Shown: one piece after another, positions 32,802 through 41,549 of the stretch
Layout of the letters: the number at the start of each line of letters is the position of its first letter
Position numbering within the stretch: position 1 is the stretch's first letter
NCBI RefSeq assembly: GCF_052113705.1
Contig: NZ_JBGQOG010000002.1
Location: forward strand, 62,001-126,000
Length of the DNA: 64,000 nt
DNA from: JBGQOG01 sp052113705
GTDB taxonomy: Bacteria; Pseudomonadota; Alphaproteobacteria; Rhodobacterales; Rhodobacteraceae
Reading direction: 5' to 3'
The notes under the pieces: generated by a model
What the model was told of the DNA's origin: nothing
Database searches by the model: none
The model's input: the letters and a program-made list of their open reading frames with translations, nothing else
Made by a program: the position numbers and the translations under genes

Positions 32802-33122
32802 ATGGCCACGCAGCCCGTCACCGATGCCACCTTCGATACCGAGGTGCGCAATTCCGACCTTCCGGTCGTTGTCGATTTTTGGGCCGAATGGTGCGGCCCG
32901 TGCCGTCAGATCGGCCCGGCTCTGGAAGAGCTGTCGGAAGAGCTGGCCGGCAAGGTCAAGATCGTCAAGCTGAACGTCGACGAAAACCCCGACAGCCCGG
33001 CCGTTCTGGGCGTGCGCGGGATCCCGGCGCTGTTCCTTTTCAAAGACGGTCAGGTCGTGTCGAACAAAGTCGGCGCTGCACCGAAAGCGGCCCTCGCCGC
33101 CTGGATCAACGCCTCGATCTGA
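32802..33122 (+). CDS. trxA: Thioredoxin
   Basis: A 106-residue thioredoxin with active site WAEWCGPCRQI (Cys33 and Cys36) and cis-Pro in RGIPALFLF. General cytosolic disulphide reductant. ATG 32802 is fixed by AGGAG 6 bases upstream and by family length; the frame runs a little further upstream without homology. Last gene of the divL-addAB run, followed by a good terminator. Confidence 0.97.
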   Translation: MATQPVTDATFDTEVRNSDLPVVVDFWAEWCGPCRQIGPALEELSEELAGKVKIVKLNVDENPDSPAVLGVRGIPALFLFKDGQVVSNKVGAAPKAALAAWINASI

Positions 33123-33142
33123 GCGTGATCCGATGTGATCCG

Positions 33143-33174
33143 AAAGGCGCCCTCCGGGGCGTCTTTTGCATTTT
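33143..33174 (+). terminator. Rho-independent terminator of trxA
   Basis: Ten-base arms (33143-33152, 33157-33166, one G-T pair), 4-base loop, then a T-rich tail (TTTTGCATTTT). Lies 21 bases after the trxA stop. Confidence 0.85.
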
Positions 33175-33179
33175 GGCGC

Positions 33180-34091
33180 TTAGATTGCCCAGCCGCCCCG
33201 GCGCAGCGCCGCGAGGATCTGCGCCTCGCATTCCGGACGCCCGGCGTTGATTGCCTGCTCTTGCAGAAACCACCACAGATAGGCGTCAAAATCCGGGCGC
33301 TGCGTCAGCGCACGGTCCAGCGCCGCCATCCCCTCACGCGGGACCGAGGCGGCGATGTGGTGAAAATCGATCTCGGCAAAGAGCAGCGCGGGTTTGTGCA
33401 ACAGATAGCCCTGAATGGCCATCGCGCTGTTTTGCGTGGCGACCAGCGCGCAGTCGGCCAGTGCCGCCGCCGAGCCGCCGTTTTGCCAGCGGAAATTCGG
33501 ATGGGCCGCGGCCAGCCGGTCCAGCGCCTGCAGTTCCGCCTCGAGATAGCTCTCGCGCGGGTGCAGCGTTGCCAGTACGGGGCGCGGGCTGAACCTTTGC
33601 AGCAGGGTTTCCAACATCGCGAGGGGTGACATCGACTGAAAACTGCGGTGTTCCGACAGCCGCCCCTGAAGGGGTACAAAGATCATTCCCGCCGGATCCC
33701 GCTGAGGCAGCCCGGCGGGATGCAGGCTCTGCCGCAACCGCCCGGCAAAGCGGCGGGCCAGTTCGGGGTCCACCGCCGCCGCATCAAAGGCCGCAAGGGC
33801 AACTGGCCAGCGCCAGCGCTCGGCGCAGGCTTCGATGCGCCAGAACGCCCCCAGATAGCTGCGTCGACAGGTCAGCGCCCCCGGATGCGGCACGCTCATG
33901 TGAAACAGCGCATGTCCCCGCCGCAGGGGCGCTTTTGCCAGTTCGGCCAAAGTGTTCTCGCGCAGCTCGACCCGCCAGCCCTGCCCCTCGACCGCGCCGC
34001 GCAAGCGGTTGAAGAAATTGTGCTGCCCCGCCCGCACCTGTGACAGGGTCGGCGTATCGAGATAAAGGCGGAGGGGCACGGGCTGCGGCAT
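33180..34091 (-). CDS. Unknown protein, perhaps capsule/surface-polysaccharide related
   Basis: A 303-residue soluble protein. The central part, with FVPLQGRLSEHRSFQSMSP, LATLHPRES and ATQNSAMAIQGYLLHKPALL, resembles the nucleotide-sugar-binding half of KpsC/KpsS-like capsule enzymes, where a polysaccharide substrate is bound by a GT-B fold. That resemblance is from memory and weak. No polysaccharide genes adjoin it. ATG 34091 has no clear ribosome site; GTG 34097 is possible. Convergent with trxA, divergent from hslV. Confidence 0.5.
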   Translation of the reverse strand: MPQPVPLRLYLDTPTLSQVRAGQHNFFNRLRGAVEGQGWRVELRENTLAELAKAPLRRGHALFHMSVPHPGALTCRRSYLGAFWRIEACAERWRWPVALAAFDAAAVDPELARRFAGRLRQSLHPAGLPQRDPAGMIFVPLQGRLSEHRSFQSMSPLAMLETLLQRFSPRPVLATLHPRESYLEAELQALDRLAAAHPNFRWQNGGSAAALADCALVATQNSAMAIQGYLLHKPALLFAEIDFHHIAASVPREGMAALDRALTQRPDFDAYLWWFLQEQAINAGRPECEAQILAALRRGGWAI

Positions 34092-34169
34092 GACGATCAC
34101 GCTAGGGTGCGGCCGCGCGGGTTGCAAGCCGGGCCTGTGAGGCACATATCGGGGCAAACGGAGGCTTTC

Positions 34170-34727
34170 ATGGCAGAAGACAAATTCCCCGGTTGGCACG
34201 GGACGACAATTCTCGCGGTCCGGCGCGGCGGCGAAGTGGTGGTGGCGGGCGACGGGCAGGTCAGCCTCGGCCAGACCGTCATCAAAGGCTCGGCCCGCAA
34301 GGTGCGCCGCCTCTCGCCTGGCGGGCGCGATGTGGTGGTGGGCTTTGCCGGTTCCACCGCCGATGCCTTTACCCTGCTGGAACGCCTGGAGAAAAAGCTG
34401 GAGGCGCAACCCGGCCAACTGGCGCGCGGCTGTGTCGAGCTGGCGAAAGACTGGCGGATGGACAAATACCTGCGCAATCTGGAGGCGATGCTGATCGTCA
34501 CCGACGGCACCGAGCTTTTTGTGATCACCGGTGCGGGCGATGTGCTGGAGCCCGAGAATGACATTGCCGCCATCGGTTCCGGCGGCAATTTCGCCCTCGC
34601 CGCCGCGCGCGGGCTGATGGAAACCGGGCTGGATGCCGAGGCGATTGCCCGCAAGGCGATGGCGATTGCCGCCGACATCTGCGTCTACACCAATGGCAGA
34701 CTGACCGTGGAAAGGATCAGCGCATGA
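34170..34727 (+). CDS. hslV: ATP-dependent protease peptidase subunit HslV
   Basis: A 185-residue proteasome-like threonine peptidase. The short propeptide ends at PGWHG and the catalytic Thr opens TTILAVRRGGEVVVAGDGQV after processing. Forms the HslVU complex with the next gene, whose start overlaps its stop by ATGA. ATG 34170 has GGAGG 6 bases before. Confidence 0.97.
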   Translation: MAEDKFPGWHGTTILAVRRGGEVVVAGDGQVSLGQTVIKGSARKVRRLSPGGRDVVVGFAGSTADAFTLLERLEKKLEAQPGQLARGCVELAKDWRMDKYLRNLEAMLIVTDGTELFVITGAGDVLEPENDIAAIGSGGNFALAAARGLMETGLDAEAIARKAMAIAADICVYTNGRLTVERISA

Positions 34728-36025
34728 CCTCCCTCACCCCGCGCGAGATCGTCTCGGAACTTGACCGTTTCATCATTGGCCAGACGGCGGCGAAACGCGC
34801 CGTCGCGGTGGCCCTGCGCAACCGCTGGCGGCGCAAGCAGCTGCCGGATGACCTGCGCGAAGAGGTCTATCCGAAGAACATCCTGATGATCGGCCCCACC
34901 GGCGTCGGCAAAACCGAAATCAGCCGCCGTCTGGCGAAACTCGCCCGCGCGCCCTTCCTCAAGGTCGAGGCCACGAAATTCACCGAAGTCGGCTATGTCG
35001 GCCGCGATGTCGAGCAGATCATCCGCGATCTGTGCGACACGGCGATGATCGACACCCGCGCCCGGATGCGCGAAGAGGTGACCGCCCGCGCCCATGCCGC
35101 CGCCGAAGAGCGGGTGGTGGAGGTGATCGCCGGCAAGGACGCCCGCGAGGCCACGCGCGAGATGTTCCGCGGCAAGCTGAAGCGCGGCGAGCTGGACGAT
35201 ACGGTGATCGAGATCGAGATTGCCGATACCGCCTCGACCCCGGCGATGGGACTGAACATGCCCGGCATGGAAATGCAGATGCAGGGGTTGCAGGATCTCT
35301 TTGGCAAGGCCTTTGGCGGCCGCAAGACCCGCAAGAAACTCACCGTGGCGCAGAGCTATGATTATCTGATCTCGGAAGAGGCGGACAAACTGCTGGACGA
35401 CGAGGCGGTGAAATTGGCCGCCCTGGAAGCGGTGCAGGAACAGGGCATCGTCTTTATCGATGAAATCGACAAGGTCTGCGCCCGCGCCGAAACCCGGGGC
35501 GCCGATGTCAGCCGCGAGGGGGTGCAGCGCGATCTGTTGCCGTTGATCGAGGGGACGACGGTTTCGACCAAATATGGCCCGGTGAAAACCGACCATATCC
35601 TGTTCATCGCCTCTGGCGCGTTCCACATCGCCAAACCCTCGGACCTCTTGCCCGAATTGCAGGGCCGCCTGCCGATCCGGGTCGAGCTGCAACCGCTGAC
35701 CGAGAATGACTTCGTCCGCATCCTGACCGAGACGGATAATGCGCTCACCCGGCAATATACGGCGCTGTTGGCCACGGAAGAGGTCACCGTGAGTTTCACC
35801 ACCGACGGCATCGCCGCGCTGGCGCGGATTGCGGCCGAGGTGAACCGTTCGGTGGAAAACATCGGTGCACGGCGGCTTTATACTGTGCTCGAGCGGGTGT
35901 TTGAGGAGCTGTCCTTCAACGCCCCTGACCGGGGCGGCCAGTCGGTTGAGGTGAACGAGGCCTTTGTGCAGCTTTACCTCGGCGATCTGGCGGCCTCGAC
36001 CGATCTGAGCCGCTACGTGCTCTGA
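34724..36025 (+). CDS. hslU: HslU ATPase subunit
   Basis: A 433-residue AAA+ unfoldase. N-terminus SLTPREIVSELDRFIIGQ, Walker A IGPTGVGKTEISRR (about 59-72), the I-domain from about 100 to 230, Walker B VFIDEIDKVCAR, and the family C-terminus YLGDLAASTDLSRYVL that docks into HslV. Coupled to hslV by an ATGA overlap. Heat-shock regulated in other bacteria, but I see no heat-shock promoter here. Confidence 0.97.
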   Translation: MTSLTPREIVSELDRFIIGQTAAKRAVAVALRNRWRRKQLPDDLREEVYPKNILMIGPTGVGKTEISRRLAKLARAPFLKVEATKFTEVGYVGRDVEQIIRDLCDTAMIDTRARMREEVTARAHAAAEERVVEVIAGKDAREATREMFRGKLKRGELDDTVIEIEIADTASTPAMGLNMPGMEMQMQGLQDLFGKAFGGRKTRKKLTVAQSYDYLISEEADKLLDDEAVKLAALEAVQEQGIVFIDEIDKVCARAETRGADVSREGVQRDLLPLIEGTTVSTKYGPVKTDHILFIASGAFHIAKPSDLLPELQGRLPIRVELQPLTENDFVRILTETDNALTRQYTALLATEEVTVSFTTDGIAALARIAAEVNRSVENIGARRLYTVLERVFEELSFNAPDRGGQSVEVNEAFVQLYLGDLAASTDLSRYVL

Positions 36026-36124
36026 TACCGCAACGTCAGCCCCCGGCATGCCCGCCCGTGGCAGTCTGGGGGGCTGGCCTCGCCCGCTGCCCGTGCTAGC
36101 CTGCCGGGCGAATGGGGGGGCGAG

Positions 36125-37210
36125 ATGCAGAGACTATTTGTCGGATTGTTTGTGCTGCTGGCCGCCTGCGCGCCGCGCGGGGGGCTGACTCTCTATCCGC
36201 AGGCGGCGGAAACCGTGACTCCCCGCGCAATATACCTCGCCACCACCCGCGGAACCGATGGGCCGGTGGAGGCGGGGGTGCAGATGGGGCGCAGCCGCTC
36301 GGCCAGCGTCCGCTACGCCCGCTTTGACATCACCGTGCCGCCCGGGCACCAGCCCGGCACCATCAGCTTTCCCAAACCCGGCCGCGCGCCGGATCCGGCG
36401 CAGGATTTTCTGGTCACCGACCGGGTGCTGTTCCCCGGCGCGGCGCCGTTCCGGCAGGATCTGTCGCGGGCGATGGCGGCGAACGGCGGTGACGCCGTGG
36501 TCTTTGTGCATGGGTACAATGATACGATGGCCGACGGGCTCTACCGTCTGGCACAGCTGGGGCATGACCTGAAGTTGCCCGGCGTGCTGGTGCATTATTC
36601 CTGGCCCTCGCGCGGGCAGGCCTTTGGCTATGCCTATGACCGCGATTCCGCGCTGTTTGCCCGGGATGGGTTCGAAGAGGCGCTGGATCAGCTGGCCGCC
36701 GCCGGGGCGAAACGGATCACCTTGGTGGCGCATTCGATGGGCGGCGCGCTGACGATGGAGACGCTGCGGCAGATGGCCATTGCCGGGGATCGGCGGGTGA
36801 TCAACCGGATCGCGGGCGTCGTCCTCATCTCGCCCGATCTTGATGTGGATGTGTTCCGCGCCCAGGCCAAACGCATCGGCACCCTGCCGCAACCCTTCCT
36901 GATTTTCACTTCCCGCCGCGACCGGGCACTGGCGCTGGCAGCGAAACTCTCGGGCGAGACGAACCGGCTGGGCAATCTCGAGGATCTGAGCCGCGTCGCC
37001 GATCTCAAGGTAACACTCGTCGAGGTGGGGGCCTATTCCACCGGGGACGGGCATTTCACCCCCGGCAGCTCGCCCGCGCTTCTGGCGCTTCTGGCGCAGG
37101 TCAGTGATCTGGACCGGGCTTTGGCGCGGGATCAGGCGGGGCGGACGGGGCTTTTGCCCGGCGTGGTGCTGACGCTGCAGCAGGCGACGCAGGTGGTGAT
37201 GACGCCCTGA
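36125..37210 (+). CDS. Alpha/beta-hydrolase lipoprotein (DUF900)
   Basis: A 361-residue lipoprotein: signal and lipobox LLAAC (Cys at about residue 16). The DUF900 hydrolase core contains FVHGYNDTMADGLYRLAQLG, the nucleophile elbow VAHSMGGALTM (Ser about 203) and a late His (DGHFTPGS). Such proteins act on lipid or esterified substrates in the outer envelope; substrate unknown. ATG 36125 gives the signal sequence directly, after a GGGGGGCGAG ribosome site. Single gene, convergent with the Smr gene. Confidence 0.75.
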   Translation: MQRLFVGLFVLLAACAPRGGLTLYPQAAETVTPRAIYLATTRGTDGPVEAGVQMGRSRSASVRYARFDITVPPGHQPGTISFPKPGRAPDPAQDFLVTDRVLFPGAAPFRQDLSRAMAANGGDAVVFVHGYNDTMADGLYRLAQLGHDLKLPGVLVHYSWPSRGQAFGYAYDRDSALFARDGFEEALDQLAAAGAKRITLVAHSMGGALTMETLRQMAIAGDRRVINRIAGVVLISPDLDVDVFRAQAKRIGTLPQPFLIFTSRRDRALALAAKLSGETNRLGNLEDLSRVADLKVTLVEVGAYSTGDGHFTPGSSPALLALLAQVSDLDRALARDQAGRTGLLPGVVLTLQQATQVVMTP

Positions 37211-37214
37211 GGCC

Positions 37215-37820
37215 TCAGCGGATCCGCCGCAGATAGACGTAATAGGCCCCGGTGCCGCCGTGTTTGAGATGCGCGGGCGTCACCTGCAGCACCACCGGCC
37301 CGAGGGGCGGCAGATGCAGCCAATGCGGCACCTGATGCCGCAGCACGCCCATCCGCCGGGGGATCGGGCCATCATCCTCGCCGCGCTTGCCCTTTCCGGT
37401 GATCACCAGCACCAGCCGTTTGCCCGCATCATGCGCGTTCAGCACAAAGCGGATCAGTTCGGGATGCGCCTCGGCCAGGGTCATGCCGTGCAGGTCGATC
37501 CGCGCCTCCGGCTCGATCCGGCCGCGCGTCATCTTCTGATGCGCCTTGTGGTCCATGCGCAGCGGCGCGGCGGCCAAAGCCTCGGCCGGGCTCGGGGCCA
37601 GATCGTGCCGCAGGTTTGCGCGCGCCATCTGCCCGATGCGGAAATCGCGCGGCATCGGCTTGGCCAGTGGTTCCGGCTTTTTCGGGCGGGGCTTGGCGGT
37701 TTGATCCGGTTCCGGCTCTGGCATGGTGACCGGCCGTGCGGCATGCATCGGTGCCGCCGTATGCGCCACGCGCGACCACAGGTCGCGTTCCTCGGGCGTA
37801 AGTTTGCGGCGGCGGCTCAT
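37215..37820 (-). CDS. Smr-domain protein
   Basis: A 201-residue protein with a basic, Pro-rich N-terminal half and a C-terminal Smr domain (about 110-201): ARIDLHGMTLAEAHPELIRF, VLVITGKGK and PHWLHLPPLGPVVLQ. Smr domains are RNA or DNA endonucleases or nicking enzymes, here of the YdaL/SmrA type common in Rhodobacterales. The ATG at 37820 comes just after the mltA stop, so translation is probably coupled. Confidence 0.8.
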   Translation of the reverse strand: MSRRRKLTPEERDLWSRVAHTAAPMHAARPVTMPEPEPDQTAKPRPKKPEPLAKPMPRDFRIGQMARANLRHDLAPSPAEALAAAPLRMDHKAHQKMTRGRIEPEARIDLHGMTLAEAHPELIRFVLNAHDAGKRLVLVITGKGKRGEDDGPIPRRMGVLRHQVPHWLHLPPLGPVVLQVTPAHLKHGGTGAYYVYLRRIR

Positions 37821-37821
37821 A

Positions 37822-38742
37822 TCAGGGCAGGTCCTCGGGTGGGATGACAGAAGGGGCGGCAGGCAGCAGGACCAGCATCCGCCCCTGCGCCGACAAGGCG
37901 CCGGCACGTCTGCCTGCCGCCTCGCCGGTGCCCAAGAAGATATCGCCCCGTGCCGCGCCCTTTATCGCGCTGCCGGTATCTTGTGCAACCATCAGCCGTC
38001 CGGGCAGGCCCGGCACCTCCACCCAAACTGGCGCACCGAGCGGGACAAAGGCCGGGTCCACCGCCAGACTGCGCCCCGCCGTCACCGGCCGCCCCATCGC
38101 ACCCAGGGGGCCGCTCTCCTCGGGCAGGTCCAGCCGCCGGAAAAAGACATAAGAAGGGTTGGTGTTGAGGAACGCCGCGCCACCATCGGGAGAAGCCGCG
38201 CACCATTCGCGGATCGCCCCGGCGCTGATCCGGTCGGCGGGCACCTGCCCCGCCGCCACCAGCGCCTTGCCGATCGAAACATAGGCGTGCCCGTTGCGCC
38301 CGGCATAGCCCAGCCGCATCCGCCCGCCCTCGGCCAGCATCAGCCGGACCGAACCCTGCACCTGCGCCAGAAACGCCTCCACCGCCGTCTCGACCCAGGC
38401 CAGAACCGGCAGGTCACCCCGCGCCAGAATCGCGGCCCGCGTGGCATAGGGAATGCCCGCCTGCCAGCAGGCATCGCTCCAGCCCTCGGGCAGGCCATGC
38501 AAAGGATGCGCAAAGCGCGCAGTCCGGGTCAGGGCGGCGGGCAGTTCCGGCTCGTAATAGGCGGTCAGATGCGCGGGGCCGGGATCGGAAACGACAAACG
38601 CCGCCTCAAAGAAGCGGCGCGGGTCCGTATCAGCATCGGGGATCGGCGCTTCGGGCCACAGATCGCAGGTTTGGCGGTAGGCGACGAGCGCCGCCGCCGC
38701 ATCCTCTGCCGCCCAGCCGGGGATATCGGCCAGCCGCGGCAC
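37822..38742 (-). CDS. mltA: MltA-type lytic transglycosylase, start without signal peptide
   Basis: A 306-residue murein transglycosylase A, cutting peptidoglycan glycan strands with 1,6-anhydro-MurNAc formation. Motifs: LTAYYEPELPAAL, GYAGRNGHAYVSIGKALV, NTNPSYVFFR and the catalytic AQDTGSAIKGAARGDIFLG. It begins with a GTG at 38742, 5 bases past the preceding stop; no earlier start codon exists in frame, so there is no visible signal sequence or lipobox, unlike the exported E. coli enzyme. Either export is unusual or the start is a non-standard codon. Part of the tim44-mltA-smr cluster. Confidence 0.85.
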   Translation of the reverse strand: MPRLADIPGWAAEDAAAALVAYRQTCDLWPEAPIPDADTDPRRFFEAAFVVSDPGPAHLTAYYEPELPAALTRTARFAHPLHGLPEGWSDACWQAGIPYATRAAILARGDLPVLAWVETAVEAFLAQVQGSVRLMLAEGGRMRLGYAGRNGHAYVSIGKALVAAGQVPADRISAGAIREWCAASPDGGAAFLNTNPSYVFFRRLDLPEESGPLGAMGRPVTAGRSLAVDPAFVPLGAPVWVEVPGLPGRLMVAQDTGSAIKGAARGDIFLGTGEAAGRRAGALSAQGRMLVLLPAAPSVIPPEDLP

Positions 38743-38746
38743 CGGC

Positions 38747-39406
38747 TCAGGCGCCCGTGGCGACCAGTTGCCAGTTCGGGTCCGGGCTGCCCATCACGCG
38801 GGCGAAGGTCCAGACATCGCGCTGTTTGCGGGCGGATTTCGGATCGCCCTCCACCACAGTGCCCGAAGCATCGCGCGCCGAAGAGATCACCTCGCCCACG
38901 AAACGCACGGTCAGCTCGGCTTCCCGCGTGCTGGGGTTGAAGCTCGCCTCATTCAGCGCCAGTTCGCGCAGGCCCAGAAACTCCGCCTGCACCACCAGCC
39001 CGCGCTCTTCCCGATGCGCAATCACCCCGGCGAAAGCCGCGTGAACTTCGGGCGAGAGAAACGCCTGCACCTTGTCCAGCTCACCGCGTTCAAAGGCCAT
39101 CAGGATCATCTCATAGGCACCGCGCGCCCCTTGCAGGAAGCCGCCCACGTTGAACGAGGGCTCTGCCCCCTTCATCCCGGCCAGCGCCCGCGCGCTGTCA
39201 GAGCCGTCGGGCACATGATCGGTGATGTCACGGTCAGGGCCGCCCTCGATCACCTCAAACCCCTTGCGGGGCGCGGGGGCTGCAACCTCGGCCGGGACCG
39301 CGGGCTTTTCAAACCCTTCGCGTGTGCCCAAAACATTCTTCAGCCGCAGGATCAGAAAGATCGCGATTCCGGCAAGAACCAGCAGCTGGATAACGGCATT
39401 GGACAT
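38747..39406 (-). CDS. Tim44/TimA-like membrane protein
   Basis: A 219-residue protein with an N-terminal membrane helix (IQLLVLAGIAIFLILRL) and a C-terminal Tim44-like domain (about 80-219, FLQGARGAYEMILMAFERGE, VQAFLSPEVHAAF). Bacterial Tim44 homologues are membrane-bound and their role (protein translocation or quality control) is unsettled. First of three same-strand genes with mltA and smr, divergent from fxsA. Confidence 0.85.
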   Translation of the reverse strand: MSNAVIQLLVLAGIAIFLILRLKNVLGTREGFEKPAVPAEVAAPAPRKGFEVIEGGPDRDITDHVPDGSDSARALAGMKGAEPSFNVGGFLQGARGAYEMILMAFERGELDKVQAFLSPEVHAAFAGVIAHREERGLVVQAEFLGLRELALNEASFNPSTREAELTVRFVGEVISSARDASGTVVEGDPKSARKQRDVWTFARVMGSPDPNWQLVATGA

Positions 39407-39551
39407 TGGTCAGGTTTTCCTCAGGTCTTCGGGCTGGCGGGATTCCACCGGCGGGGGTTGGTACCCTATGCTATCCAACTTATGTAGGGTGCGGGCAGGA
39501 TCAAGTCCACCTGTCGCGGAAACGGCCCTTTGGGCCGGGAAAGGAGCGCCC

Positions 39552-40058
39552 ATGTGGCTGTTTATCGCATTTCTGGCCGTGCCGGTCATCGAGATTGCCC
39601 TGTTCATTCAGGTCGGCGGGCTGATCGGCCTCTGGCCGACGCTGGCCATTGTGGTGCTGACGGCGGTTCTGGGCACCGCTCTGGTGCGACAAGAGGGCGC
39701 ACGGGCGCTGAATGACCTGCGGGTGGCGATGCGGGATCTGGGCGATCCGACGGCGCCGCTCGCACATGGGGCGATGATCCTGCTGGCGGGGGCGCTCCTG
39801 CTCACCCCGGGGTTTTTCACCGACACCTGCGGTCTGCTGTTGCTGATCGCTCCCGTGCGCCGCTGGGTGATGCGCGCGGTGGCGGCCCGCGTGCAGATGG
39901 CGCGGTTCGAGATGGGGACCGGCACGGCGCATACGGATTTCTCTGACGCCCGCCCGCCCCGCCCGGGTCAGCCGCCCGAGGTGATTGACGGTGATTTCAT
40001 CGAAATTACCCCGGAAAACCGGGGAAATCAGGGCCCTTCGGGCTGGACACGGCATTGA
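39552..40058 (+). CDS. FxsA-family membrane protein
   Basis: A 168-residue protein with three or four membrane helices (LFIAFLAVPVIEIALFIQVG, LAIVVLTAVLGTALV, and a long helix near residues 75-100 with LLTPGFFTDTCGLLLL), the FxsA signature, and a charged C-terminal tail. E. coli FxsA relieves phage T7 exclusion by F plasmids; the normal role is unknown. AAGGAG 5 bases before ATG 39552 fixes the start. Followed by secB after 53 bases. Confidence 0.85.
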   Translation: MWLFIAFLAVPVIEIALFIQVGGLIGLWPTLAIVVLTAVLGTALVRQEGARALNDLRVAMRDLGDPTAPLAHGAMILLAGALLLTPGFFTDTCGLLLLIAPVRRWVMRAVAARVQMARFEMGTGTAHTDFSDARPPRPGQPPEVIDGDFIEITPENRGNQGPSGWTRH

Positions 40059-40111
40059 GTGACCGGGTTGGCGATGCTACACCATCGGCAACCTGAGGAC
40101 GGAGAACCTGA

Positions 40112-40609
40112 ATGACCGAAGAAACCAACGGCACCGCCGCCGCCCCGCAACTGAAAATGAGCGTGCTGGCCCAATTCGTGCGCGACCTGTCGTTTGAGAA
40201 TGTCGTGGCGCAAAAGGGTCTGGCCAATGCCGATGTGCAGCCGGAAATCACCGTGCAGGTCAGCCTTGATGCCCGCAAACGCCCGGCCGAGCACCAATAT
40301 GAGGTGATCACCAAGTTCAAGGTGACCTCGAAGAACAAATCCGACGGCGTCGCGCTCTTCGTGGTCGAGCTGGATTATGCCGGCATCTTCCAGGTCGAAG
40401 GCATCCCGGAAGAGCAGCTGCACCCGTTCCTGCTGATCGAATGCCCGCGCATGCTGTTCCCCTTCGTGCGCCGCATCGTCTCGGATGTGACCCGCGATGG
40501 CGGCTTCCCGCCCTATAACCTCGACACCGTGGATTTCGTGGCGCTCTACCGCGCCGAACTCGCCCGCCGCGCTGAAGCGCAGCGCCCGGCTGACGCCCCG
40601 GTTTCCTGA
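40112..40609 (+). CDS. secB: Protein-export chaperone SecB
   Basis: A 165-residue chaperone that keeps precursors unfolded for SecA. Family motifs SVLAQFVRDLSFENV and VELDYAGIFQVEGIP and the tail CPRMLFPFVRRIVSDVTRDG are intact. GGAG-rich site precedes ATG 40112. A strong GC hairpin follows the gene. Confidence 0.95.
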   Translation: MTEETNGTAAAPQLKMSVLAQFVRDLSFENVVAQKGLANADVQPEITVQVSLDARKRPAEHQYEVITKFKVTSKNKSDGVALFVVELDYAGIFQVEGIPEEQLHPFLLIECPRMLFPFVRRIVSDVTRDGGFPPYNLDTVDFVALYRAELARRAEAQRPADAPVS

Positions 40610-40619
40610 TCCCCGCGCC

Positions 40620-40645
40620 GGGCCCCGCCGCGACGGCGGGGGCCC
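40620..40645 (+). terminator. GC hairpin after secB
   Basis: Eleven-base left arm (40620-40630) pairs with 40634-40645 around a 3-base loop with one bulged base. No T-run, so termination is likely Rho-assisted, or it may slow read-through into idi. Confidence 0.5.
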
Positions 40646-40707
40646 GGCCACTCCCTCTCCCCCCATCCGCGCGATGCCGCGCCGACGGGCCGCTGCGAAG
40701 AACCCCC

Positions 40708-41250
40708 ATGTCCGAGATGATCCCCGCCTGGGTTGATGGCACGCTGACCCCGGTGGAAAAGCTGGCGGTGCATCAGCGCGGGCTGCGCCATCGCGCCGTA
40801 TCGGTCTTTGTGATGCGGGGCAATGCGGTGCTGATCCAGAAACGGGCGGCGGGCAAATACCATTCTCCGGGTCTCTGGGCCAATACCTGCTGCACGCACC
40901 CCCTGTGGGAGGAGACACCGCTGGACTGCGCCCAGCGCCGTCTCGCGCAGGAGCTGGGCATCCACGGCCTCGCGCCGCGCCATGTGGGGCAGGTGGAATA
41001 CCGCGCCGAGGTGGGCAATGGCCTGACCGAACATGAGCTGGTCGAGATTTTCGTGGCCGAGGCGCCCGCCGATCTGCCCCTTGCGCTCAACCCCGCCGAA
41101 GTGGCCGAGACGCGCTGGGTCGATCTGGACAGCCTCGCCACAGATGTCGCGCGCGATCCGGCGCGCTACAGCGCCTGGCTTGCCATCTATCTGGCCGATC
41201 ATCGGGGGCTGATCTTTGCCGCCCCCGATGGGGTTGTGCCGAAGGCTTAA
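40708..41250 (+). CDS. idi: Isopentenyl-diphosphate isomerase, type I
   Basis: A 180-residue Nudix-fold enzyme interconverting isopentenyl and dimethylallyl diphosphate for isoprenoid, quinone and carotenoid synthesis. Catalytic Cys lies in ANTCCTHPLW and the Nudix-like helix in DCAQRRLAQELGI. In phototrophic Rhodobacter, idi lies in the photosynthesis cluster; here it follows secB and no photosynthesis genes are seen. Stop overlaps the convergent DUF4387 stop by 4 bases. Confidence 0.93.
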   Translation: MSEMIPAWVDGTLTPVEKLAVHQRGLRHRAVSVFVMRGNAVLIQKRAAGKYHSPGLWANTCCTHPLWEETPLDCAQRRLAQELGIHGLAPRHVGQVEYRAEVGNGLTEHELVEIFVAEAPADLPLALNPAEVAETRWVDLDSLATDVARDPARYSAWLAIYLADHRGLIFAAPDGVVPKA

Positions 41251-41549
41251 TCGATCACCAGTTCCGCCAACAAGGCGCCCCAGCCCGCCCCGTGCATGTC
41301 ACGGTCGGCGCGGGTGCCCTGCACCACAGGACGCGGCACCGAAAACTTCACCACATTCAGATCGGCGATGTCGAAGCGCTTGACCGTTTGCAAATCGACC
41401 CCGAACAGATCCGCCACCCGCGCGGTATCCACACCGGCCACCACGCGCTGAAAAACGTCACTGTTTCCGCAGAAAACATCAATCGTCAGCCAGAACGGCC
41501 CGGCGTTTTTCGAGCGGACCTTTTCCGCAATCTCGCCCAGTTCAGCCAT
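41247..41549 (-). CDS. DUF4387 protein (AtuA partner)
   Basis: A 100-residue protein beginning MAELGEIAEKVRSKNAGPFW and containing LTIDVFCGNSDVFQRV and the conserved SVPRPVVQGTRADRDMHG, the DUF4387 signature. In many genomes it lies next to AtuA-like proteins and some proteins fuse the two. Starts 8 bases inside the atuA end, so the two are translationally coupled. No enzyme activity known. Confidence 0.8.
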   Translation of the reverse strand: MAELGEIAEKVRSKNAGPFWLTIDVFCGNSDVFQRVVAGVDTARVADLFGVDLQTVKRFDIADLNVVKFSVPRPVVQGTRADRDMHGAGWGALLAELVID

